Assembly (NCBI GenBank): GCA_029251085.1
Contig: JAQXDZ010000022.1
Location: forward strand, 23,522-87,521
Direction of reading: 5' to 3'
DNA from: Mariniblastus sp.
GTDB lineage: Bacteria; Planctomycetota; Planctomycetia; Pirellulales; Pirellulaceae
Length of the DNA: 64,000 nt
The position numbers were made by a program, and so were the translations under genes. Below the pieces are notes generated by a model that ran no database searches, was not told the origin of the DNA, and saw nothing but the letters and a program-made list of their open reading frames with translations. Each line of letters starts with the position of its first letter. Within the stretch, counting starts at the first letter, position 1. Below, piece by piece: positions 9,871 to 19,891 of this stretch.

Positions 9871-11104
9871 TTGCTTCAAACTCCAGAGGTTGTGGCCCCA
9901 AAGTGACGATGTCGAAACTTTGCGGGGGATTGGCGGCGAGATATTCGTTGATTGATTCAACCGTTAATTCATTGATTTTTTCATTGACTTCATCGAGCGT
10001 GCGAACGCGGCCGAGATGGAACCAGTCGCCGGCAATTGATCCAGCGCGACCTCGGCATGATTCCTGTTGCATGACCATTCCGCTTTTGACTTGAACTTTT
10101 AGCCGACGTAGTTCGTCTTCTTTGATTCCTAGAGCCATCTTTTGGAGTTCCTCGATAATGACATCGAGAGTTTCTTGGGCTCTTTCGTTGGTAGTTCCGC
10201 TGTAACAAAGGACTGCTCCTTTGTCTTTCAGCGTATGGCAAGAGGCGAATACCGTGTAGCACAAACCACGTTTCTCACGGACTTCGGTGAACAGTCGGGA
10301 GCTCATCCCCCCAGAAAGCACGCCAATCGCTCCGCGATTGAGATAGTAGTTCTCATGCGAATAGGCTACGCCGGGGTAGGCAATGGCGATATGCGTTTGT
10401 TCACTTTCGTGTTCAATGTGCTCAACGCCGTGGTTGGCTGGTTCTGTTGAGACGATTGGATCAGGTTTAGCTTGCCAGTCTTGGAAAAGTTCACCGACAT
10501 GCGTTTGGAGTGAATCGAAATCAAGTTTACCAGCACAGGCAATGATCAAGCCATTGGGGCGATAGTGTTGCTCGTAAAAGCTCTCGATATCGTTAAGCGT
10601 GATGCTCTGAACAGTCTCAAGTGAGCCCTCGCAATTTCTTCCGTCAATTGCGCCGTAAAAATTCGTTCGAAGTTTCTGTAAAGCTCGCTGAGCAAGATCG
10701 TCGCCCAATGCCGCGATTTCTTGAAAGCAAACCAGTCGGCCGTCTTCAAGTTGGTCTTCGGGGAAGGAAGGGCGTTGGAGAACATCGGCGTAGATCCGCA
10801 ACGCATCGTGAAGCTGAGCTGCTTGCATAGCCCCGCCGAAATTCGTGTTGTAAAGCGATGCTGAGGAAGAGTAGTCGACTCCCAGTGATTCAAGCGCTTC
10901 AATAAATTCGCGACTATTAAGGTCTCCACAACCTCGTTGGACCATTTCACACACAAAGTTGGCGATCCCCCGTTGGGATAACGCGTCGTATCGGCAACCT
11001 GCGGGAACAGCGATAGAAAATGCAGCCGACTCAAGCCAGGGCATTGGCTGTGCTACAAGAGTGATACCGTTTTCGTAGGTATGATGAAAAATCTGTTGTT
11101 CCAT
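9845..11104 (-). CDS. M16 family peptidase-like protein, non-catalytic subunit
   Basis: This 419-residue protein has the M16 two-domain architecture but has lost the zinc site: the position of HFLEHM reads NFVCEM, so both histidines and the glutamate are gone. It keeps the Arg/Tyr motif of the partner subunit in SRLFTEVREKRGLCYTV. Known bacterial M16B heterodimers pair one subunit carrying zinc ligands with one carrying the R/Y pair, and the next gene provides exactly the missing half. The ATG at 11104 is preferred over an in-frame TTG at 11113. It is the first gene of a two-gene unit. Assignment as an inactive partner is inferred from motifs and gene overlap. Confidence 0.9.
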   Translation of the reverse strand: MEQQIFHHTYENGITLVAQPMPWLESAAFSIAVPAGCRYDALSQRGIANFVCEMVQRGCGDLNSREFIEALESLGVDYSSSASLYNTNFGGAMQAAQLHDALRIYADVLQRPSFPEDQLEDGRLVCFQEIAALGDDLAQRALQKLRTNFYGAIDGRNCEGSLETVQSITLNDIESFYEQHYRPNGLIIACAGKLDFDSLQTHVGELFQDWQAKPDPIVSTEPANHGVEHIEHESEQTHIAIAYPGVAYSHENYYLNRGAIGVLSGGMSSRLFTEVREKRGLCYTVFASCHTLKDKGAVLCYSGTTNERAQETLDVIIEELQKMALGIKEDELRRLKVQVKSGMVMQQESCRGRAGSIAGDWFHLGRVRTLDEVNEKINELTVESINEYLAANPPQSFDIVTLGPQPLEFEANGISATQA

Positions 11105-11197
11105 AAGTCTCAACGCCGTTTTTATTTTTCGGAAAACGGTATTCTAGACTGAATTTTATCTACGCGAAGAGGGCATAGGCGGAGTTGTTCACTTTGC

Positions 11198-14167
11198 TTA
11201 TACGATTGGCGATTCAGGGCCTTTTAGCCGAGCATTGAGAATTTTAATTGGATGTTGGGCTAATCGACCTGTCCCGTCGAGAATTTGGTGGCGGCAACTA
11301 GTCCCGGGGGCGGCAATAACAGACTCCGACTCTTCTGCTCGGATTTTTGGAAACAATACGAGTTCGCCAATTTTCATCGAGAGATCGTAGCGCTCCGGGG
11401 TGTAGCCAAAGGAGCCTGCCATACCGCAGCATCCTGAGGGTATTAGGCGAACGCGATGACCTGCCGGAAGTTGTAGCATCCGAACGGTCGGTTTAAGTGA
11501 GGCGAGTGCTTTCTGGTGGCAGTGTCCGTGCAATCGAATGGTTTGTTGTTTGGGCTCGAATTGATTTGAATGAATTTTTCCTTCATCGATTTGTGTTTCA
11601 ATGAATTCATCAAACATTAGTACGTGATTGGCTAATTCGTTTGCTGAATCCCGGAGCGATGCGTCCACGAGGGCGGGGTACTCGTCTCGAAACGTAAGGA
11701 TGGCAGACGGTTCGATTCCAATTAGAGGGGTGTCCGGTCCGACAAGATCTCGGAATTGACGAACGTTTTCATTGGCGTGGTCTTTTGCTATTCGAAGCAG
11801 GCCTTGTGATATTGCAGAGCGGCCGCTCTCGCGATGGCGAGGCATGCGTACATCAAACCCGAGTCCTTCCAGAAGTTCCACTGCCGCAATGCCAATGTCG
11901 GGTTCGAGGTGATTAGTGAATTCATCGCAGAACAGAAAAACCGTTCCGTGGCGAGACAGCTCTGTGTCAGGGCGACGGTTTGAAAACCAGTGTCGAAAAG
12001 TGTGTCTCGGAAGGTGGGGGAGGGATCGCTTTGCTGCGATTCCGAGCCATTTTTTTAAGATGCTCCCCGTTAAGCGGTTTTTGATCAAATAGTTTAGTGG
12101 CCGGCTCAACCCATGCACGCGTTTGAAATTTCCTGAAAAGTTCGCGATGCGTTGGGCAAGTTTGGGAACACCGTGGGTGTCGTAATAGGCTTGCAGGAAT
12201 TCAGATTTTAGCTTGCTTACATCGACGTTGGAGGGGCATTCTCGCTTACAGCCCTTGCAGGAAAGGCATAGTTCCATGACCTTTTTTAGATCATCGTTGG
12301 CCAGTGGTGCTGCTGGGTTTTCTGGGTTGGTAAGCGTCTCTCGAAGAATGTTGGCTCGAGCGCGTGTAGAGTCAAGTTCATTTCGGGTCGCCATATAACT
12401 GGGGCACATGGTCCCACCAGTCAATTCTGTTTTTCGACAATCACCAGAGCCGCTGCATAATTCTGCGGCGGCCAGAATTCCTTGTTCTGGCTCAAAATTG
12501 TAGACGGTGCTTACATCCGTAGTTTTTTGGTTGGGGCGGTATCTAAGGTGAGTATTCATTGAGGGGGAGCCGATGATTTTCCCCGGATTGAAAAGGTTGT
12601 TGGGGTCCCACAGATTTTTTATTTGTTTGACGACATCAAAGTTCTTGGTGCCAATCATGAATTCTAGAAATTCACCTCGCAGCCGACCGTCGCCATGTTC
12701 TCCGCTTAAAGAGCCACGATAGGATTTGACGAGTCGGGCAACATCCTGAGCAATGGCACGGAAAATTTGCTGATCAATTTCTGATTTTAGATTTAGGATT
12801 GGCCGTAAGTGGAGTTCGCCCGATCCGGCATGCGCATAATGCACGCAATCTAAATCGTATTTATCACGAAGTATGTGATCTAAATCTCGGATAAACTGGG
12901 GGAGATCAGGCAGGGCTACTGCGGTGTCCTCAATCACTGCGACAGGTTTTGCATCTCCGGGCGTATTAGATAGAACTCCCAAGCCCGATTTGCGCAACTC
13001 CCAGACTTGGTTCGTCTCTTCCCCTAACAATGTTGGGTAAGCTGTGCCCAAACTGGATTTCAATAATTCCGCTTCGAGGTGGTCTAATTTTAGTTGAACC
13101 TCCGGTGCTGTATCTGCTCGTAGCTCTGTGATTAAAATTGCTTTCGGTGACCCAACAATAAAGGACATGTTTTCTATTTGTTGGAGATTGCGTGAAGCAC
13201 CGGCAAGAATGTGGTGGTCGATTAACTCGACAGCATATGGGTTATGTTTTACCGCAATTTGTGTCGCTTCCAGTGCGTCCTGCACCGAAGAGAAGTGCGC
13301 GCACTGAAGGCCGACCGAGGAGGGCGGGATGGGAATGCAGTTAAGTTTGAGCTCAGTTGCAAAAAAAAGCGTTCCCTCGGAACCGGCAAGAAGGTTGCAG
13401 AAATTAAAGGGTCGATTGCTCGTGGGATCCAGTGCATTGGCATCCAGGAGAAGGTCGATGGCGTAACCTGTGTTGCGGCGTTTGATTTCCGGTTTGGGGA
13501 ATTGTTTTTGGATCTCTGCTTTGACCTCGGGTGTGCTGAGTAAATCACGGACGCCGCGATAAATTTTGGTTTCTAAAAGTTCCGGGTCTGATTCGCATTT
13601 TTGTTCGAATTGTTGAGTGGTTAACTTTTTGAATGAAGTGGAGGTGCCGTCGGAAAGAAAGCCAGTGACCTCGAGAGTATGATCGCGGGTGCTACCAAAC
13701 CTTAGAGAGTTCGAGCCGCAAGAGTTGTTGCCCAGCATGCCGCCGACCATTGCTCGGTTCGACGTCGAGGTTTCCGGGCCGAACATTAAGCCGAACGGTT
13801 TTAGTGCTAAATTTAATTCATCCCGAATTACCCCGGGTTGTACGCGTACCCATTGTTGCGACGCATTGATTTCTAGAATTCGGGTGAAATGTTGGGAAAT
13901 GTCTACGATTATTCCATTGCCAACCACTTGGCCGGCTAGTGATGTGCCAGCGGCGCGAGGTATCAGGCTCAGTTGGTGTTCGCTAGCGAACTTTATTAGC
14001 CTTTGGATATCTTCATCCGAGCGTGGGATCGCTACAGCGAGAGGTCGTTCACGGTAAACGGACGCATCGGTCGAATAGGCGTTTCTCACCAACCTGGAAA
14101 CGTGCATTTCCCCGTCTAGGCGAGAGCCAAATCGTTCAAGTTGACGTTGCAGGTCGGGTGCGATCAT
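11198..14167 (-). CDS. FAD-linked oxidase fused to Fe-S/CCG domain (D-2-hydroxyacid dehydrogenase type)
   Basis: This 989-residue protein joins three parts. The N-terminal FAD-binding PCMH/VAO-type domain includes PRAAGTSLAGQVVGNG (about residues 70-86). The FAD-linked oxidase C-terminal domain follows, with the YAHAGSGELHLRP segment. The C-terminal third is GlpC-like, with CLSCKGCKRECP for an iron-sulfur cluster and a cysteine-rich module ending GCCGMAGSFGY. The architecture and length resemble E. coli YdiJ, a D-2-hydroxyglutarate dehydrogenase of about 1018 residues, and related D-lactate dehydrogenases. It would pass electrons from a D-2-hydroxyacid to the respiratory chain. Substrate is inferred. 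It is transcribed away from the PSD1 gene. Confidence 0.88.
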   Translation of the reverse strand: MIAPDLQRQLERFGSRLDGEMHVSRLVRNAYSTDASVYRERPLAVAIPRSDEDIQRLIKFASEHQLSLIPRAAGTSLAGQVVGNGIIVDISQHFTRILEINASQQWVRVQPGVIRDELNLALKPFGLMFGPETSTSNRAMVGGMLGNNSCGSNSLRFGSTRDHTLEVTGFLSDGTSTSFKKLTTQQFEQKCESDPELLETKIYRGVRDLLSTPEVKAEIQKQFPKPEIKRRNTGYAIDLLLDANALDPTSNRPFNFCNLLAGSEGTLFFATELKLNCIPIPPSSVGLQCAHFSSVQDALEATQIAVKHNPYAVELIDHHILAGASRNLQQIENMSFIVGSPKAILITELRADTAPEVQLKLDHLEAELLKSSLGTAYPTLLGEETNQVWELRKSGLGVLSNTPGDAKPVAVIEDTAVALPDLPQFIRDLDHILRDKYDLDCVHYAHAGSGELHLRPILNLKSEIDQQIFRAIAQDVARLVKSYRGSLSGEHGDGRLRGEFLEFMIGTKNFDVVKQIKNLWDPNNLFNPGKIIGSPSMNTHLRYRPNQKTTDVSTVYNFEPEQGILAAAELCSGSGDCRKTELTGGTMCPSYMATRNELDSTRARANILRETLTNPENPAAPLANDDLKKVMELCLSCKGCKRECPSNVDVSKLKSEFLQAYYDTHGVPKLAQRIANFSGNFKRVHGLSRPLNYLIKNRLTGSILKKWLGIAAKRSLPHLPRHTFRHWFSNRRPDTELSRHGTVFLFCDEFTNHLEPDIGIAAVELLEGLGFDVRMPRHRESGRSAISQGLLRIAKDHANENVRQFRDLVGPDTPLIGIEPSAILTFRDEYPALVDASLRDSANELANHVLMFDEFIETQIDEGKIHSNQFEPKQQTIRLHGHCHQKALASLKPTVRMLQLPAGHRVRLIPSGCCGMAGSFGYTPERYDLSMKIGELVLFPKIRAEESESVIAAPGTSCRHQILDGTGRLAQHPIKILNARLKGPESPIV

Positions 14168-14251
14168 AAACGCATTAAGTTCGTAGAAAAATGGATAAGA
14201 TTGAAACTACATGAATTCGGAGGGATTTGAATTGTTTTTGCCGGTTCCTTC

Positions 14252-14280
14252 AAACAAACATATTGTTTTGACGTTTGTTT
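14252..14280. promoter_or_regulatory. Inverted repeat in a divergent promoter region
   Basis: AAACAAAC (14252-14259) and GTTTGTTT (14273-14280) form an 8-bp inverted repeat with a 13-base spacer, about midway between the divergent starts at 14167 and 14409. Position suggests an operator or promoter element; AT-rich chance symmetry is a real alternative. Confidence 0.25.
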
Positions 14281-14408
14281 TTAATGATACCGTATGGGAA
14301 TTGTGGTGAATCGATTTTGACGAAATTAAAGCTGGACTTTAAACTAATGGGGTCGCCGAGTGTCCCCCGAACTATTGAATTTGTAGCAACCCACTTATTT
14401 GATCGCCA

Positions 14409-17400
14409 ATGTCAAACATAATTTACTGTCCACCGTTCTTCGCCGTACTTGCTGTCGTGGTAAGTTCTGCATCTTGTCTAACGGCACAGGAAACGGATAA
14501 GGATAAATCGGCGGCGTTTACATCAGCGCAAATTGAATTTTTTGAAAACAAAGTTCGGCCGCTTTTGATCGACAAGTGTTTTAGCTGTCATGGTCCCGAA
14601 TCTAAGCCTCTCGAGGGTGGTCTTAATTTATCTTCACGTAAGGGTGTGTTGTTTGGCGGAGACTCAGGGCCAGCATTGGTCGCGGGTGCTCCAGAGGAGA
14701 GTTTGCTAATAGATGTCATTAACTATGGCGACGTTTATGAGATGCCCCCGGATACCAAAATGTCTGCGGAAGAAATTGGCGTTCTGACCAAATGGGTGAA
14801 AGATGGTGCGGCTTGGCCTGAGACAGGTGAAGCTCAGGAGTTGCAGCGGGAGTCCTTTGATCTTGAGGCTCGAAAAGCTTCTCATTGGGTTTGGAAGCCG
14901 ATCAAAAAGCCCCGGGTGCCAGCGGTTGAAAATGCTGAGTGGCCGGCGGGTCCCGTCGACAATTTCGTATTAAAAAAGTTGGAGTTGGCTGGTTTGACCC
15001 CCGCGGTTGACGCCGAGCGAAGAGCTTTAATCCGCAGAGTCTATTTTGATCTGATTGGATTACCACCTACGCCCGAGAAGGTTGAGTCTTTTGTCAGTGA
15101 TGAAACTCCCGACGCGTTTGAGAAAGTCGTTGACGAGTTGCTGGAGTCTGACCGGTTTGGAGAGCGATGGGCGCGGCACTGGATGGATTTGACTCGATAT
15201 GCGGAATCGGGCGGGCATGAATTTGACTACGAAATCCGAAATGCTTTTCGTTACCGGGATTACCTGATTCGAGCGTTCAATGAAGACGTGTCTTACAAAC
15301 AACTTTTGCAGGAGCATATCGCCGGTGACCTTCTGGCTCGCCCGAGACGGCATGCCACGGAAGATTACAACGAGTCAATATTAGGAACTGGATTTTGGTT
15401 CTTAGGAGAGGCCAAACACTCTCCGGTTGATGCGAAAGCAGAGGAAGCAAGAACCATTGATAACCAGATCGACGTTATGTCGAAAACGTTTCTAGGGATG
15501 ACGGTAGCCTGCGCGCGTTGTCACGATCATAAATTCGATGCAATTTCGACGGAGGACTATTACGCGTTGTCTGGGTTTTTGCAAAGCTCGCGCCGTCAGT
15601 CGGCCATGCTAGATCCTGGACGTAAGATTGAGTCTCGGTTTAAGGATGCCTCAAATTTGGTTGACCAAGGCAATGCGTTGTCGTTACAGATTCTCGATGG
15701 GTTTTTGAATTCTGATAGTGCGACAATTAAAAAGTACCTTGTTGCATCTCTGGAAATTTTGAGATCAGATCCCGAATGGAACCAGCCCGCTCCCCAGATA
15801 ATTGAGGGCGAGAGTTTAAAGCAAATCAGTGTTGCGGCTGGAGAGGTGAGTCACCAGGCCATCGCAAAGCAAAAGGATCTAACCTGGAGTGGTAATAAGC
15901 ATCTTTTTTGGAAAGGTGGCGAGGTTGGAAGCGAATTGGTGCTGGAGTTCTCGCATGACGGCCCAGCCGCCAATGTGTTGTTGAGTGGTGATTTTACTCA
16001 GGCAATCGATTATGGAATTGCCAAGGTGGTGCTGAATGGCTCGGTTGTTTTAGAGCGGCTCGATCTCTTTGCATCCAAGCTTGGAAAAAAGCGAGTTAGT
16101 TTTGGAAAAGTCCCATTGCTTGCGGGGGCCAATCGACTGGCGTTCGTACTGTTAGATTCCAACCCAGCAGCCAAGCCCGGGCAAATGATAGGCCTCGATT
16201 TTATTGAGCTGCAGGGAGCTCCTGAGGTTGAAGCCAACTCGTTATTGACGGTGACGGAAACGGCTAAACAAGCTCAATTAGATTCCGAATTGCTGCAGAG
16301 ACTGGTCGATGCGATTAAGGACCCTTCGGCGGCGTCAAATTCCAATCCATTTAATCTACTTCAGCTTGTTTCCAAAAAGAACGTACAGGTCAACGAGGGG
16401 TTTTCTGGGGAATTGAATCGTCAGGCTGAGGCGCGGTTGGGGGGAATTAAAAAGTGGGACGATGACACGACCGTTTTTGCAGATTTTTCGAAAGGGTTAC
16501 CGGAGGATTGGTACCGGACCGGGTTTGCTTTTGATGTGGTTGGACAGGCGCCCGTCTTTTCCGCGGTGGGGTCGTTGTTGGATGGGCGTACCTCCGTCAA
16601 CAGTGGACGCTATGGGGCAAAGTTCTGTGGGGTGATTCGCTCTCCAACGTTTGAACTAAAGCAGTCCCATATTCATTATCTCTGTCGGGGGCGGAATGCG
16701 ACCATCAGGTTGGTGATCGATGGTTATACCATGGATGAATTTAATGCTTTACTGTTTCAGGGCTGTAAATTTAATATTCGCGATTCGGCAGAATTTCATT
16801 GGGAAACACAGTCTGGCGATATAAGGAATCAACTCGGTCGCCGGGCTCACATTGAAATTATTGATCATGGCCATGGGTTCGTTGAGTTGGAACAGATTCG
16901 TTTCTCGAATGGAGCTAGGCCTGTTGACCCGGTCTCAGAAGTGTTTGCCGACCAAACCTTTGACTCTCTTGCAGGGTTTGTTGAGGGATGGGTAAACGGT
17001 GTGGTCGCCAAAGGGGTGGATTCCTCAGTGACAAATACGTCAACTTTGATCGACTATTTAATAGAGCGGGATTTGGTTGGTCTGTTTCTGCCGTCATCAA
17101 AATCCAGTTCAGTCCATCGCGCTGGTAAATATGATAATTATGTTTCGGTGGAGTCACCGATCCGCAAGTCTTCAGAGCATGTGTTGGTCGATCAAGTAAG
17201 CCAGTTGAAGGCTATTCGTGAGAGGTTAAAAGAAATTGATCGGGACGTTCCAGAACCGGTGTTTGCAATGGCTTTGACCGATGGTACTGGTGAAGACGAA
17301 AAAGTATTCATCCGCGGCAACCATAAAAATCTTGGCGCAGTAGCGCCACGACATTTTTTGTCAGCAATTTCAGACCGGGCTTTGAACCCCCAAGACGGAA

Positions 17401-18281
17401 GCGGTCGTTTACAGTTGGCCCAGAAGATGACCGCGCCGAACAATCCTCTGACGACGCGTGTGGCAGTCAACCGAATTTGGCATCATCTATTTGGTCGGGG
17501 GATTGTGGGTTCTGTCGATAACTTTGGCGTGCTTGGCGAATTACCAACCCATCCAGAGTTGTTGGATTACTTAGCCAAGGAATTCGCGTCTGACGGTCAA
17601 TCGATTAAGCGATTGATTAAACGTTTGGTGCTCACAAGGACCTATCGCATGGCAAGCAAATCGTCAAGTGAAGGAGAGTCGGCGGATCCGGGGAACCTGT
17701 TGTTGCATCACGCGAGAATTCGTCGGTTGCAGGGGGAGGCGATTCGGGATTCAATGTTGTCGGTAGCGGGGAATCTCGATCTAAAAATGTACGGGCCTCC
17801 GGTTCCAGTTCATCTAACATCGTTTATGTCGGGACGCGGTCGACCCAGAGCGAGTGGCCCTGTCGATGGTGCCGGGCGACGAAGCGTTTATATTTCAGTA
17901 AGGCGGAATTTTCTTTCGCCAATGATGCTCGCCTTTGACACGCCAATTCCTTTTAATGCGATTGGTGCACGCAATAAATCCAACGTGCCTGCTCAGGCAT
18001 TAATTTTGTTGAATGATCCGTTTGTAATTGGGCAGGCAAAAATTTGGGCTGGAAGACTGATCAAACAGGGTAAAAGCCGGCAGCAGCGAATTAATGATGT
18101 GTATCTGACGGCGATTGGTCGCCCGCCGACTACCATAGAAAGTCAGAACGCAAGTGATTTCATTGATTTACAGGCGAAGTCACTCGGTGTTGCCGCAGAT
18201 GGTATTGATAACAATCTGGAAGTGTGGCGGGACTTTTGTCACGTCGTTATTAACCTGAAAGAGTTTATTTACATTCGTTGA
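14409..18281 (+). CDS. Exported PSD1/planctomycete cytochrome C protein with DUF1549 and DUF1553
   Basis: This 1290-residue protein begins with a signal peptide (hydrophobic residues 9-25) and then a planctomycete-type cytochrome c domain whose haem motif is CFSCH at residues 57-61. A DUF1549 domain follows, including FLGMTVACARCHDHKFDAIS, which carries a second CxxCH at 368-372. The middle part (about residues 450-850) is beta-rich and not recognised, possibly carbohydrate-binding. DUF1553 lies at the C-terminus (RVAVNRIWHHLFGRGIV and onward). Such proteins are abundant in planctomycetes and nearly always precede a DUF1501 gene, as here. Involvement in extracellular or periplasmic polymer oxidation has been proposed for the family, but the reaction is unknown. 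It ends in TGA. Confidence 0.93.
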   Translation: MSNIIYCPPFFAVLAVVVSSASCLTAQETDKDKSAAFTSAQIEFFENKVRPLLIDKCFSCHGPESKPLEGGLNLSSRKGVLFGGDSGPALVAGAPEESLLIDVINYGDVYEMPPDTKMSAEEIGVLTKWVKDGAAWPETGEAQELQRESFDLEARKASHWVWKPIKKPRVPAVENAEWPAGPVDNFVLKKLELAGLTPAVDAERRALIRRVYFDLIGLPPTPEKVESFVSDETPDAFEKVVDELLESDRFGERWARHWMDLTRYAESGGHEFDYEIRNAFRYRDYLIRAFNEDVSYKQLLQEHIAGDLLARPRRHATEDYNESILGTGFWFLGEAKHSPVDAKAEEARTIDNQIDVMSKTFLGMTVACARCHDHKFDAISTEDYYALSGFLQSSRRQSAMLDPGRKIESRFKDASNLVDQGNALSLQILDGFLNSDSATIKKYLVASLEILRSDPEWNQPAPQIIEGESLKQISVAAGEVSHQAIAKQKDLTWSGNKHLFWKGGEVGSELVLEFSHDGPAANVLLSGDFTQAIDYGIAKVVLNGSVVLERLDLFASKLGKKRVSFGKVPLLAGANRLAFVLLDSNPAAKPGQMIGLDFIELQGAPEVEANSLLTVTETAKQAQLDSELLQRLVDAIKDPSAASNSNPFNLLQLVSKKNVQVNEGFSGELNRQAEARLGGIKKWDDDTTVFADFSKGLPEDWYRTGFAFDVVGQAPVFSAVGSLLDGRTSVNSGRYGAKFCGVIRSPTFELKQSHIHYLCRGRNATIRLVIDGYTMDEFNALLFQGCKFNIRDSAEFHWETQSGDIRNQLGRRAHIEIIDHGHGFVELEQIRFSNGARPVDPVSEVFADQTFDSLAGFVEGWVNGVVAKGVDSSVTNTSTLIDYLIERDLVGLFLPSSKSSSVHRAGKYDNYVSVESPIRKSSEHVLVDQVSQLKAIRERLKEIDRDVPEPVFAMALTDGTGEDEKVFIRGNHKNLGAVAPRHFLSAISDRALNPQDGSGRLQLAQKMTAPNNPLTTRVAVNRIWHHLFGRGIVGSVDNFGVLGELPTHPELLDYLAKEFASDGQSIKRLIKRLVLTRTYRMASKSSSEGESADPGNLLLHHARIRRLQGEAIRDSMLSVAGNLDLKMYGPPVPVHLTSFMSGRGRPRASGPVDGAGRRSVYISVRRNFLSPMMLAFDTPIPFNAIGARNKSNVPAQALILLNDPFVIGQAKIWAGRLIKQGKSRQQRINDVYLTAIGRPPTTIESQNASDFIDLQAKSLGVAADGIDNNLEVWRDFCHVVINLKEFIYIR

Positions 18282-18400
18282 AATGCCCAAAGGTGTTGAG
18301 GGCTATTGTTTTCTACAGCAGTGTGGGGGATGGCAATGATTTAGTCTTTTTTTAACGAGATTTTAGATCGTCTAGCGATAAGAATTGAAATGGTGCACCT

Positions 18401-19837
18401 GTGAAGAAAAAAAAATCTCATTGTGGAGTTTACCGTCCAAAAGGGCTGACACGACGGGAGATGTTGCAGCAATCTGCTTGTGGTTTTGGAGCGGTAGCGC
18501 TGTCTGCCCTGCTCGCAGAGGGTAAGTTCTCCGGACTATTGGCGGATGAAACGAACGCGCAAGGCTTGCATCATCCGGCAAAGGTAAAGCGAGTCGTTTA
18601 TCTTTACATGGATGGCGGGCCGTCGCAGGTCGATACATTCGATCCCAAGCCGAGGCTTGAGAAGGAAAATGGAAAGCCATTCTCGATGAAAATTGAGCCC
18701 ACTCAATTTAATAATATTGGCAAAACGTTGATGAGCCCCTGGAAGTTTAAGAACTATGGGGAATCGGGAACTCCGGTAAGTGAACTTTTCCCGCATGTCG
18801 CAAAACATGTTGATGATCTGGCCGTGATTCGTTCGATGACGAGTGATTTTTCGGAGCATACCAATGCAAATTATTTCCTCCATACAGGAAGCGGTTTTCA
18901 AGGTCGGCCCAGTATGGGAGCGTGGTTGGGTTACGGACTGGGGAGTGAGTGCAAAGATTTGCCGGGGTTCATCGTTCTTAATGGTGGCTTAACCCCACCG
19001 GGTGGACTTGACTGCTTTAACAGTGGTTTCCTTCCAGCATCGTATCAAGGGTCAGTCTTTAACGCGGGTGAATCTCCAATCGCAAACATTCGCCCCTCTG
19101 AACGGATGCCTTCACTCCAGCGAAATAAGCTGGATTTATTAAATCGCCTGGATTCGGACACCCTGAAACGGATGGGTACAGACGACCAGCTTGAATCAGC
19201 GATTGCGAATTATGAACTGGCTTTCAAAATGCAGTCCGTCGTTCCCGATTTGGCCAGTTTGGCCGGTGAGACCGAGTCGACGAAAGAGGCCTATGGATTA
19301 AACTCTAAAAATCCGAAGACATCGATTTACGGTCGCCAGTGCCTGTTGGCGAGAAGACTGCTCGAACGGGGGGTGCGGTTTATTGAGCTGACTTGCCCGA
19401 ATGTGGGGCATGATCGGTGGGATCAGCATAATAACCTGAAAAAAGGGCATGAGGACAATGCCATGGCGGTGGATCAACCGATAGGAGCACTATTGAACGA
19501 TCTAAAGCAGCGAGGTTTATTTGAAGATACCTTGGTGGTCTGGTCGGGAGAATTCGGAAGGACCCCGTTTGCTCAGGGAGCCAATGGTCGTGATCACAAT
19601 CCATTTGGTTTCAGTTTGTGGATGGCGGGTGGTGGCGTTCGAGGCGGGACCATCGTGGGGGCGACTGACGAATTCGGCTACAAAGCGATTCAGGATAAGC
19701 AGCAAATTCATGACCTGCATGCGACGATGTTGCATCTGTTGGGTGTGGATCACAAGAAATTGACTTATCGCTGGTCCGGTCGGGACATGAGATTAACCGA
19801 CGTACATGGAAAATTAATTTCGGGTGCACTGGCTTAG
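18401..19837 (+). CDS. DUF1501 domain protein with Tat signal
   Basis: This 478-residue protein has a twin-arginine-like leader (LTRREMLQQS followed by a hydrophobic stretch) and a DUF1501 domain, which belongs to the alkaline phosphatase/sulfatase-like superfamily. YMDGGPSQVDTFDPKP near residues 69-84, VVWSGEFGRTPFAQG and GRDHNPFG are characteristic and would place metal ligands. The start is the GTG at 18401, because later ATGs fall inside or after the twin-arginine segment. It follows the PSD1 cytochrome gene by 119 bases, the usual planctomycete arrangement, so the two products probably act together outside the cytoplasm. The substrate is not known. Confidence 0.93.
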   Translation: MKKKKSHCGVYRPKGLTRREMLQQSACGFGAVALSALLAEGKFSGLLADETNAQGLHHPAKVKRVVYLYMDGGPSQVDTFDPKPRLEKENGKPFSMKIEPTQFNNIGKTLMSPWKFKNYGESGTPVSELFPHVAKHVDDLAVIRSMTSDFSEHTNANYFLHTGSGFQGRPSMGAWLGYGLGSECKDLPGFIVLNGGLTPPGGLDCFNSGFLPASYQGSVFNAGESPIANIRPSERMPSLQRNKLDLLNRLDSDTLKRMGTDDQLESAIANYELAFKMQSVVPDLASLAGETESTKEAYGLNSKNPKTSIYGRQCLLARRLLERGVRFIELTCPNVGHDRWDQHNNLKKGHEDNAMAVDQPIGALLNDLKQRGLFEDTLVVWSGEFGRTPFAQGANGRDHNPFGFSLWMAGGGVRGGTIVGATDEFGYKAIQDKQQIHDLHATMLHLLGVDHKKLTYRWSGRDMRLTDVHGKLISGALA

Positions 19838-19891
19838 GGAAAGTCACAATTACCGAATCGAAGACTGACTAAAGAAAACTGTTGACTACTT

